Assembly (NCBI GenBank): GCA_946479205.1
Contig: CAMLFJ010000268.1
Coordinates: 1-5,312 of the forward strand
Direction: 5' to 3'
Origin: an uncultured bacterium
GTDB taxonomy: Bacteria > Methylomirabilota > Methylomirabilia > Rokubacteriales > CSP1-6
Length of the DNA stretch: 5,312 nucleotides
Shown: positions 1 to 5,312 of the stretch, piece after piece
Numbering within the stretch: position 1 is the stretch's first letter
Layout of the letters: each line of letters begins with the position of its first letter
Notes under the pieces: model-generated
What the model was told of the DNA's origin: nothing
The model's database searches: none
The model's input: the letters and a program-made list of their open reading frames with translations, nothing else
Program-made: the position numbers and the translations under genes

Positions 1-1
1 G

Positions 2-496
2 CACCTGGGCGCGTTCCTGCCGGTGGCCGCGCTGCGCCCCGCGCTCGAGGTCTACTTCGAGGGCGTGCGCGAGCTGCCGGACGGGGTGTGGGCGCGCGGG
101 GGCTGCCCGTGGTGCGGTGGGGCGCCCGCGTACGGTGATCTCGTCGAGGACGGCCGCCGCCGGCTCTCCTGCCACGTCTGCGGCGGCGCCTGGATCGCGG
201 CGCGGCTGCGGTGTCCGTTCTGCGAGAGCTGGAACTCGCGCGATCTCGTCCGGCTCGTGGCCGAGGAGCTCGACGAGGGCCACTTCATCGAGGCCTGTCG
301 CGCCTGCCACGGGTACCTCAAGGGGGTGGACCGCCGCCAGCGCTGGAACGCGGGCGCGCCCCTCGTGGAGGACTGGGGCTCGCCGCACCTCGACCTCTAT
401 GCCTCACGCGAGGGATACTGGCGCTCCACGCCGTCGCTCGCGCACCTGCTGCCGGCCGAGGGCCCCGAGGGGCCGGCGGGGGAGGCCCGCGGGTGA
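2..496 (+). CDS. fdhE: Formate dehydrogenase accessory protein FdhE, C-terminal part (5' end outside window)
   Basis: The reading frame is open from the first bases of the window, so the true start lies upstream; 164 residues are visible, roughly half of a usual FdhE of about 300. Four CxxC pairs are seen, at visible residues 35-38 (CPWC), 57-60 (CHVC), 71-74 (CPFC) and 99-102 (CRAC), followed by YLKGVD and, further on, HLDLYASREGY. This order matches the two rubredoxin-like metal-binding modules of the FdhE family. In Escherichia coli FdhE is a cytoplasmic factor that binds formate dehydrogenase and is needed for its activity, probably at the redox active site; the family role is known, its use here is inferred. 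A GTG at 23 could be read as a start but would cut into the conserved domain. The Gly/Glu/Pro-rich tail (from about residue 150) looks unconserved. The stop overlaps the next gene by 4 bp (GTGA), implying co-translation. Confidence 0.88.
   Translation, partial: HLGAFLPVAALRPALEVYFEGVRELPDGVWARGGCPWCGGAPAYGDLVEDGRRRLSCHVCGGAWIAARLRCPFCESWNSRDLVRLVAEELDEGHFIEACRACHGYLKGVDRRQRWNAGAPLVEDWGSPHLDLYASREGYWRSTPSLAHLLPAEGPEGPAGEARG
478..485 (+). promoter_or_regulatory. Ribosome binding site of the CcsA/HemX-like gene
   Basis: GGGGGAGG lies 7 nt before the GTG at 493, inside the end of fdhE. It supports 493 as the start over upstream in-frame candidates that would lie deep within fdhE. Confidence 0.65.
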
Positions 497-1299
497 ACGC
501 GGTCCTCTACGACGTGGCGCTGACCGCCTACATCCTGGCCGCGGCGGCCGCGATCGGCTCGCTTTTCGGGCGCCGCGATCAGCTCGCGTGGGTCGCCCTG
601 CTGCTGACCCAGGCGGGCTGGATCTGCCACACCGCGGCGGTGATCGCGCGCGGCATCGAGCTGGGCCGGCTGCCCTTCATGACCATGCCGGAGGTGATCT
701 CGCTCGTGATCTGGGCCGCGGTCCTCCTCGACTTCTGGATCGAGCGGCGTCACCGGATCCGGCCGCTCAGCGCCTTCGTGCTCCCGGTGGTCCTGGCCCT
801 GGGCCTCGGCCTGCCCACCGGCCTGCGGTCGATCGCGCTGGAGACACCGGTGAGGAGCGGCTGGATCCTGGTCCACGTGGCCCTCGTGCTGGTCGGCTTG
901 GCCGCGCTCGTGCTGAACTTCGGCATCGCCCTGATGTACGTGCTGCGCGAGCGGCAGCTCCGGCACAAGCGGACCGGTACGTTCTATCGCCGCCTGCCCC
1001 CGCTCGAGACGCTCGACCGGCTCGCGGTGGGCACGCTCACCATCGGGTTCCCCTTCCTCACCGTGGGGCTGGCCCTCGGCGTGCTCTCGGCCCCGGCCGC
1101 GTGGGGGAGCCTGCTCACCTTCGATCCGCTCGCGCTCTTCTCGCTCGTGATGTGGATGATCTACGCGGCCACCCTCCTCGGCCGCGTGATGGGCCAGTGG
1201 GGCGGCCGGCGCGCCGCCTACTACGCCATCGCGGGCTTCTGCGTCCTCCTGGCCACGCTCAGCGCGGGTGTCTTCCTCCACGGCCGGCACGGGTCCTGA
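493..1299 (+). CDS. CcsA/HemX-family eight-helix membrane protein (cytochrome c assembly family)
   Basis: This 268-residue protein is very hydrophobic, with about eight membrane segments (near 5-24, 32-52, 62-82, 92-110, 124-150, 177-200, 212-234 and 241-263). It matches the family that contains CcsA, CcmC and HemX. Three histidines at family positions are kept: His46 (CHTAAVIARGIELG), His128 (ILVHVALV) and His263 near the C-terminus. The segment W204-GSLLTFDP followed by SLVMWMIYA aligns with the tryptophan-rich WWD heme-handling loop of CcsA (WGSYWSWDPKE type), but most tryptophans are missing. CcsA proteins present heme to apocytochrome c; HemX proteins, encoded beside hemA in Bacillus and Staphylococcus, lower the amount of glutamyl-tRNA reductase. 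Length, position before hemA and the weak WWD loop favour a HemX-like role (inference). The GTG start has a good Shine-Dalgarno sequence and overlaps the fdhE stop by 4 bp. It shares a reading frame with hemA, separated by one TGA and three codons. Confidence 0.85.
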   Translation: MNAVLYDVALTAYILAAAAAIGSLFGRRDQLAWVALLLTQAGWICHTAAVIARGIELGRLPFMTMPEVISLVIWAAVLLDFWIERRHRIRPLSAFVLPVVLALGLGLPTGLRSIALETPVRSGWILVHVALVLVGLAALVLNFGIALMYVLRERQLRHKRTGTFYRRLPPLETLDRLAVGTLTIGFPFLTVGLALGVLSAPAAWGSLLTFDPLALFSLVMWMIYAATLLGRVMGQWGGRRAAYYAIAGFCVLLATLSAGVFLHGRHGS

Positions 1300-1308
1300 G
1301 ACGCGGCC

Positions 1309-2610
1309 ATGACCCCGGGACGCATCCTCTTCGTGGCGGGCCTGAATCACCGGACCGCGCCGGTCGAGGTGCGCGAGCAGCTCGCGCTCGAGGAGGAGAA
1401 GATCCGCGAGATCCTCGGAGACCTCACCGGCCGCGGTCTCCTCGACGAGGTCATGATCATCTCGACCTGCAACCGGGTCGAGGTCTACGGAGTGGCCGCG
1501 GTGCCCGGCGCGGCGCGCACCGCCGCCTTCGGGCGGCTGGGCAGCCACCGCGGGCTCCACTGGCGCGATCTCGAGCCGCTCGTCTACACGGTCACCGGCG
1601 ACGAGGCGGCGCTCCACGCGTTCCGGGTGGCGGCGAGCCTGGACTCCATGATCCTGGGCGAGCCCCAGATCCTCGGCCAGGTGAAGGACGCCTTCGCGCT
1701 CGCCCAGTCGGCGGGCACCGCGGGGCCGGTGCTCCACGCCCTGATGAGCCAGGCGTTCGGCGCGGCCAAGCGTGTGCGCACCGAGACCGAGATCGGCCGG
1801 CTGGCGGTGTCGGTCTCCTACGCGGCGGTCGAGCTGGCGCGGAAGATCTTCGACGGGCTCGAGGGCAAGGCGGTGCTCCTCGTGGGGGCGGGGGAGATGA
1901 GCGAGCTGGCCGCGCGGCACCTGGTGGACCACGGCGCGCTTCCGCTCTACGTGACCAACCGGACCTGGAGCCGCGCCCAGGATCTCGCGCGGGCACTCGG
2001 CGGCACCGCGGTCCCGTTCGACCAGCTCGCGGTCACCCTATCGCTGGTGGACATCGTGGTCACGTCGACCGCCGCGCCCGAGCCCATCGTCACCGCGGCC
2101 CAGGTTCGGGCCGCCCTGGAGAAGCGCCGGACCCGGCCCCTGTTCTTCATCGACATCGCGGTGCCGCGCAACGTGGAGCCCGCGGTCAACGACGTGGAGA
2201 ACGCCTTCTGCTACGACATCGACGACCTGCGCTCGGTGGTCGAGGCGAACCTCAAGGAGCGGCAGCGCGAGGCCCTGCGCGCCCAGGGCCTGCTCGAGGG
2301 CGAGGTCGTGAAGTTCGCGGCGCGCCTGCAGCAGCTCGAGGTCGTCCCCACCATCGTGTCGCTGCGGGAGAAGCTCGAGGCCATCCGCCGCGCCGAGCTG
2401 GAGCGGGCGCTCGGGCGCCTGCCCGGCGCCGGGGAGGAGACGCGGCGGGTGATGGAGGCGCTGAGCCAGGCGATCGTGAACAAGGTGCTGCACGCGCCGA
2501 TGGTCAAGCTCAAGGACTCCTCCCGCGCCGGGCACGCCCGGCGATGGACCGAGATGATCTCGGAGCTGTTCGGGTTGCGCGGCCACGGCCGACCCGACTC
2601 GCACGAATGA
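1309..2610 (+). CDS. hemA: Glutamyl-tRNA reductase
   Basis: Catalyses NADPH-dependent reduction of glutamyl-tRNA(Glu) to glutamate-1-semialdehyde, the first committed step of C5 tetrapyrrole synthesis in the cytoplasm. The 433-residue length is normal. The N-terminal catalytic domain carries GLNHRTAPVEVRE (11-23) and the nucleophile Cys54 in STCNRVEVYG; GEPQILGQVK (117-126) is the next conserved block. The NADPH-binding Rossmann domain shows LLVGAGEMSELAA (190-202), VTNRT (215-219) and IDIAVPRNVEP (291-301). The C-terminal helical dimerisation domain runs from about 320 to 425 and contains NKVLHAPMVKLK. ATG 1309 is the first start after the preceding stop and puts the conserved block at the usual distance from the N-terminus, although no convincing Shine-Dalgarno sequence precedes it, so translation may depend on the upstream gene 9 bp away. 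Its last bases overlap hemC as ATGA. The Lys-rich N-terminal degron known for enteric HemA is not present. Confidence 0.97.
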   Translation: MTPGRILFVAGLNHRTAPVEVREQLALEEEKIREILGDLTGRGLLDEVMIISTCNRVEVYGVAAVPGAARTAAFGRLGSHRGLHWRDLEPLVYTVTGDEAALHAFRVAASLDSMILGEPQILGQVKDAFALAQSAGTAGPVLHALMSQAFGAAKRVRTETEIGRLAVSVSYAAVELARKIFDGLEGKAVLLVGAGEMSELAARHLVDHGALPLYVTNRTWSRAQDLARALGGTAVPFDQLAVTLSLVDIVVTSTAAPEPIVTAAQVRAALEKRRTRPLFFIDIAVPRNVEPAVNDVENAFCYDIDDLRSVVEANLKERQREALRAQGLLEGEVVKFAARLQQLEVVPTIVSLREKLEAIRRAELERALGRLPGAGEETRRVMEALSQAIVNKVLHAPMVKLKDSSRAGHARRWTEMISELFGLRGHGRPDSHE

Positions 2611-3518
2611 AGATTCGCCTCGGCACCCGGGGCAGTCGTCTCGCGGTGGTGCAGAGCGAAGCGGTGGCGGCCGCGCTGCGCGCCCGCGGAGCCGAGATCG
2701 AGATCGTGGTGATCCGCACCACCGGGGACCGCCTCGCCCAGGTCGCGCTGGCCGACTTCGGCGGCAAGGCCCTCTTCGTGAACGAGATCGAGGAGGCGCT
2801 GCTGGCCGGCCAGGTGGACGTGGGCGTGCACAGCCTCAAGGACATGCCCTCCGAGCTGCCGGACGCCCTGACGCTGGCCGCGTTCCCGCTCCGCGAGGAC
2901 CCGTGCGACGTGCTCCTCGGCCGGCGCGACGGGGGATGGGACGCGCTGCCCGCGGGCGCGGTGGTCGGGACGTCGAGCCCGCGGCGCCGCGCGATGGTGC
3001 TCGCGCGCCGCCCGGATCTCCGCACCGAGCCGATCCGCGGCAACGTGGACACCCGCCTCGAGAAGCTCCGCGCCGGCGCCTACGATGCGCTCGTCATGGC
3101 CGCGGCCGGCCTCAAGCGCCTGGGGCTCAGCCCGGCGCACGCCACCCCGCTCGATCCGGCCGAGTTCGTGCCCGCGGTGGGACAGGGCGTGCTGGCGGTC
3201 GAAGCCCGCCAAGCCGACCGGGAACTGCTTGAAGTTCTGCGTGCCGTGGACGACACTCGGACGAGGTTGGCGGCCCTGGCGGAGCGGGCATTCCTGGCCC
3301 GGCTGGAGGCCGGATGCCACACGCCGGTGGCCGCGCACGCGCGGCTGGACGGCGGGACCCTGGTGCTGACCGGGGTCGTGTCGAGCCCCGACGGAGCGAC
3401 CGCGCTGCGGGCGAGCAACCGTGGGCCCGCCGGGGACGGTGAGGGGCTGGGCGTGGCGCTGGCGGACGAGCTCATGGCCAAGGGGGCGAAGGCGATTCTC
3501 GATGCGAGTCGCGGGTGA
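2607..3518 (+). CDS. hemC: Hydroxymethylbilane synthase (porphobilinogen deaminase)
   Basis: Joins four porphobilinogen units into linear hydroxymethylbilane. The protein has 303 residues, close to the family norm (E. coli 313). It begins with KIRLGTRGSRLAVVQS (2-17), the standard N-terminus. Other blocks are VHSLKDMPSELP (74-85) with catalytic Asp79, the substrate- and cofactor-binding arginine stretches GTSSPRRRAM (121-130) and RGNVDTRLEKL (144-154), and GQGVLAVEAR (192-201). Domain 3 carries AERAFLARLEAGCHTPVAA, in which Cys237 is the attachment site of the dipyrromethane cofactor. The ATG at 2607 overlaps the hemA stop by 4 bp (ATGA) and lacks a clear Shine-Dalgarno sequence, so translational coupling to hemA is likely. 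The frame stays open far upstream of this start, but those codons overlap hemA, encode nothing recognisable and are a GC-driven shadow. The gene ends with two in-frame stops in a row (TGATGA). Confidence 0.97.
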   Translation: MKIRLGTRGSRLAVVQSEAVAAALRARGAEIEIVVIRTTGDRLAQVALADFGGKALFVNEIEEALLAGQVDVGVHSLKDMPSELPDALTLAAFPLREDPCDVLLGRRDGGWDALPAGAVVGTSSPRRRAMVLARRPDLRTEPIRGNVDTRLEKLRAGAYDALVMAAAGLKRLGLSPAHATPLDPAEFVPAVGQGVLAVEARQADRELLEVLRAVDDTRTRLAALAERAFLARLEAGCHTPVAAHARLDGGTLVLTGVVSSPDGATALRASNRGPAGDGEGLGVALADELMAKGAKAILDASRG

Positions 3519-3529
3519 TGAAGTGATGA
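3515..3529 (+). promoter_or_regulatory. hemC-hemD stop/start junction with two TGATG overlaps
   Basis: The hemC stop (3516-3518) shares its A with an ATG at 3518. That ATG opens a two-codon frame, ATG-AAG-TGA, whose stop (3524-3526) shares its A with the hemD ATG at 3526. The heptamer GTGATGA occurs twice, at 3515-3521 and 3523-3529. TGATG is a known arrangement for termination-reinitiation coupling; that both steps operate here is inference. Confidence 0.5.
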
Positions 3530-4323
3530 CCGAGGCAAGGGGTGATAAACCCTTGTCCGGTCGGGTGGTCCTGGTGACCAGGGCGCGCGAGCAGGCGGGC
3601 GTGTTCGCCCACCTCCTCGAGGCGGCCGGGGCGCGGGTGATGCTCGTGCCGACCATCGCCATCGAGCCCCCGGACTCCTGGGCACCGCTCGACGCCGCGC
3701 TCGCGGAGGAGCACCACTGGGTCGTGTTCACGAGCGTGAACGGCGTGGCCATGGTTCGCCGACGCGTCGAGGTCACCGGGCAGGGGCGGGCGCTGCTCGA
3801 GCGGAGCCGCCTGGCCGCGATCGGCCCCGCGACGGCGGCCGCGCTGCGTGACTGGGGGCTGACCGCCGAGGTCGTGCCGGGCGAGTACGTCGCGGAGGGC
3901 CTGCTCGATTCGCTGCGGCCGCTGCTGCCGCCCGGCGTCCGCGTGCTGCTTCCGCGCGCGGCGGAGACCCGCGACGTGCTGGTGCGCGAGCTGACCGCGC
4001 ACGGGGCCCGCGTCACCGAGGTGGCCGCCTACCGCACCCGCGCGGCCACCGAGCACGCGGCGGGACTGCGCGAGGCGCTCGCGGAGGGCCGCGTGGACGT
4101 GGTGACCTTCACCAGCTCCTCCACGGTGCGGAGCTTCTGCGCCCTCTTCGGCTCGGCCGAGCTGCCGCGGCTCCTCCGGGGCGTGACCGTCGCCTGCATC
4201 GGTCCCATCACGCGGGCCACCGCGGAAGGTCGCGGGCTCGCCACCCAGATCGTGCCCGAGGACTACACGATCCCGGCCCTGGCCCGCGCCATCGTGACCC
4301 ACTTCGAGCCCGCAAGGAGCTAG
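3526..4323 (+). CDS. hemD: Uroporphyrinogen-III synthase, stand-alone
   Basis: Closes hydroxymethylbilane with inversion of ring D to give uroporphyrinogen III, the branch point to heme, siroheme and cobalamin. The 265-residue product has the two alternating Rossmann-like domains of the family: VTRAREQAG (17-25) and PTIAIEP (42-48), then VVFTSVNGV (66-74), AAIGPATAAAL (97-107), YVAEGLL (121-127), LLPRAAETRDVL (141-152), AAYRT (167-171), VTFTSSSTVRSF (193-204), CIGPITRATA (224-233) and YTIPAL (247-252). HemD sequences are variable, so this run of hallmarks plus the neighbours settles the identity. No uroporphyrinogen methyltransferase (CobA) domain is fused to it. ATG 3526, 7 bp after the hemC stop, was chosen because it gives a normal N-terminus; GTG 3523 and ATG 3502 (overlapping hemC) are in-frame alternatives. 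No strong Shine-Dalgarno sequence is seen, and a potential hairpin covers the first codons, so coupling to hemC translation is likely. Confidence 0.94.
   Translation: MTEARGDKPLSGRVVLVTRAREQAGVFAHLLEAAGARVMLVPTIAIEPPDSWAPLDAALAEEHHWVVFTSVNGVAMVRRRVEVTGQGRALLERSRLAAIGPATAAALRDWGLTAEVVPGEYVAEGLLDSLRPLLPPGVRVLLPRAAETRDVLVRELTAHGARVTEVAAYRTRAATEHAAGLREALAEGRVDVVTFTSSSTVRSFCALFGSAELPRLLRGVTVACIGPITRATAEGRGLATQIVPEDYTIPALARAIVTHFEPARS
3528..3562 (+). other. Potential RNA hairpin over the first codons of hemD
   Basis: GACCG (3528-3532) pairs with CGGTC (3558-3562). After one unpaired A (3533), GGCAAGGG (3534-3541) pairs with CCCTTGTC (3550-3557), with one G-U pair. The 8-nt loop is GTGATAAA (3542-3549). 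This gives 14 pairs starting at the last base of the hemD ATG. No U-run follows, so it is not an intrinsic terminator. A role in restraining independent hemD initiation is inference. Confidence 0.5.
4314..4319 (+). promoter_or_regulatory. Ribosome binding site of hemB
   Basis: AAGGAG sits 7 nt before ATG 4327, inside the last codons of hemD. It is the clearest Shine-Dalgarno sequence in the window and fixes the hemB start. Confidence 0.85.
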
Positions 4324-4326
4324 CGC

Positions 4327-5310
4327 ATGCCGTTCCCCGTCTACCGTCCCCGCCGGCTTCGCGAATCACCACTGCTGCGCTCCATGGTGCGCGAGACCAC
4401 GCTCCGCATCGACGACTTCGTCTACCCGCTCTTCGCGGTGCACGGCCGCGGAGTCCGCGAGCCCATCTCCTCCATGCCCGGGCAGTACCGGCTCTCCATC
4501 GACGAGCTGCTCAAGGAGTGCAAGGACGCGGCGTCCATGGGGATCCCGGCGGTGCTCCTGTTCGGGCTGCCGCGCGACAAGGACCCGCGGGGCACCGAGG
4601 CGTACGCGGAGGACGGGATCATCCAGCAGGCGGTGCGGGCCGTGAAGGACACGATCCCGGACCTGCTGGTGATCACCGACGTGTGCCTGTGCGAGTACAC
4701 CAGCCACGGGCACTGCGGGGTGGTGGAGGACGGCCGGATCAAGAACGATCCGACGCTCGAGCTGATCGCGCGCACCGCGGTCTCCCACGCGGAGGCGGGC
4801 GCGGACCTGATCGCGCCGTCGGACATGATGGACGGCCGGGTCGCCGCGATCCGGGAGGGCCTCGACGAGTCGGGCTTCCCGGAGACGCCGATCATGGCCT
4901 ACTCGGCCAAGTACGCCTCCGCCTTCTACGGCCCGTTCCGCGAGGCGGCGGACTCCACCCCGCAGTTCGGCGACCGGCGCTCCTACCAGATGGATCCCGC
5001 CAATGTGATGGAGGCGATGCGGGAGGTCGCGCTCGACGTGGACGAGGGCGCCGACATCGTGATGGTGAAGCCGGCGCTGCCGTACCTCGACGTCATCGCG
5101 CGGGTGAAGGGCGAGTTCGGGCTGCCGGTGGCCGCCTACTCGGTCTCGGGCGAGTACGCGATGCTGAAGGCGGCCGGCCAGCTCGGCTGGCTCGACGAGG
5201 ACCGCGCGGTGCTGGAGGCCCTGACCGGCATCCGGCGGGCCGGGGCCGACATCATCATCACCTACTTCGCCAAGGACGCGGCGCGGCTCATCGAGCAGGG
5301 CCGCGCGTGA
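4327..5310 (+). CDS. hemB: Porphobilinogen synthase (5-aminolevulinate dehydratase), zinc type
   Basis: Condenses two 5-aminolevulinate molecules to porphobilinogen, the substrate of the HemC encoded upstream. The 327-residue TIM-barrel protein opens with the usual arm ([18 protein letters not shown], 7-24). The active-site metal loop [14 protein letters not shown] (118-131) keeps all three cysteines, Cys120, Cys122 and Cys130, which in this family bind catalytic zinc; magnesium-only enzymes have aspartate or alanine instead. The two Schiff-base lysines are Lys195 in [16 protein letters not shown] and Lys248 in [10 protein letters not shown]; the C-terminal active-site lid region follows with [11 protein letters not shown] (269-279). 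The gene starts 3 bp after hemD behind a strong AAGGAG, so it can be translated independently of hemD. The stop is 2 bp from the window end, so it appears complete but whatever follows is unseen. hemL, needed to make 5-aminolevulinate, is not in this window. Confidence 0.98.
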   Translation: MPFPVYRPRRLRESPLLRSMVRETTLRIDDFVYPLFAVHGRGVREPISSMPGQYRLSIDELLKECKDAASMGIPAVLLFGLPRDKDPRGTEAYAEDGIIQQAVRAVKDTIPDLLVITDVCLCEYTSHGHCGVVEDGRIKNDPTLELIARTAVSHAEAGADLIAPSDMMDGRVAAIREGLDESGFPETPIMAYSAKYASAFYGPFREAADSTPQFGDRRSYQMDPANVMEAMREVALDVDEGADIVMVKPALPYLDVIARVKGEFGLPVAAYSVSGEYAMLKAAGQLGWLDEDRAVLEALTGIRRAGADIIITYFAKDAARLIEQGRA

Positions 5311-5312
5311 GG

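Noticed and set aside
23..25. GTG as the start of a short complete gene at the window edge
   Set aside because: The frame remains open to the window start and the codons before the GTG read as normal protein (HLGAFLP), so this is the tail of a longer fdhE.
493..1299. Calling the membrane protein a definite cytochrome c synthase subunit (CcsA)
   Set aside because: The tryptophan-rich heme loop is mostly lost and no CcsB partner is in view, so only the family-level call is supported.
397..1932. A 511-codon open frame on the minus strand
   Set aside because: It is antisense to well-supported genes, has low-complexity His/Arg/Glu/Gly-rich composition with no recognisable domain, and is a GC-driven shadow.
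117..2606. An open frame of about 830 codons running into hemC in the same frame
   Set aside because: It overlaps fdhE, the membrane protein gene and hemA in another frame, is dominated by Arg, Ala, Gly and Pro, and shows no domain; stop codons are simply rare at this GC content. Real hemC begins at 2607.
3534..3557. Possible intrinsic terminator between hemC and hemD
   Set aside because: The stem is followed by GC-rich hemD coding sequence without a T-run, and it lies inside hemD.
2211..4016. A 601-codon open frame on the minus strand across hemA, hemC and hemD
   Set aside because: It is rich in Ser, Arg and Ala with no family signature, and lies opposite three confidently identified hem genes.

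Overview
The window is a compact, very GC-rich (about 70% by eye) bacterial stretch in which every gene lies on the + strand. It is almost fully coding: neighbouring genes overlap by 4 bp or are separated by 3 to 9 bp. It holds the tail of a formate dehydrogenase accessory gene (fdhE) followed by a tetrapyrrole operon in the order hemX/ccsA-like, hemA, hemC, hemD, hemB. The window closes 2 bp after the hemB stop codon, so any promoter or terminator lies outside it. No RNA gene, mobile element, CRISPR array or transcription terminator was seen, and no gap between genes exceeds 9 bp.

Layout: 2-496, 3' part of fdhE with four CxxC pairs; 493-1299, an eight-helix membrane protein of the CcsA/HemX family; 1309-2610, glutamyl-tRNA reductase; 2607-3518, hydroxymethylbilane synthase; 3526-4323, a stand-alone uroporphyrinogen-III synthase; 4327-5310, a zinc-type porphobilinogen synthase.

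Together HemA, HemB, HemC and HemD cover glutamyl-tRNA to uroporphyrinogen III by the C5 pathway, except for the aminomutase HemL, which is not in the window. The membrane protein in front of hemA fits the HemX position known from other bacteria, where it affects GluTR level or heme handling. The 4-bp overlap with fdhE suggests that supply of heme and siroheme-type tetrapyrroles is co-transcribed with a formate dehydrogenase locus.

The organism cannot be fixed from these genes. The GC content, the gene order and the single hemD (not fused to cobA) suggest an uncultured soil or subsurface lineage such as Rokubacteria/Methylomirabilota, with Desulfobacterota- or Myxococcota-like bacteria as alternatives. 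This is inference.

The gene content is ordinary. The least ordinary spot is the hemC-hemD junction (3515-3582). It has two successive TGATG stop/start overlaps around a two-codon reading frame, a repeated GTGATRA heptamer, and a 14-pair potential hairpin that begins at the third base of the hemD start codon. No previously undescribed system is claimed.
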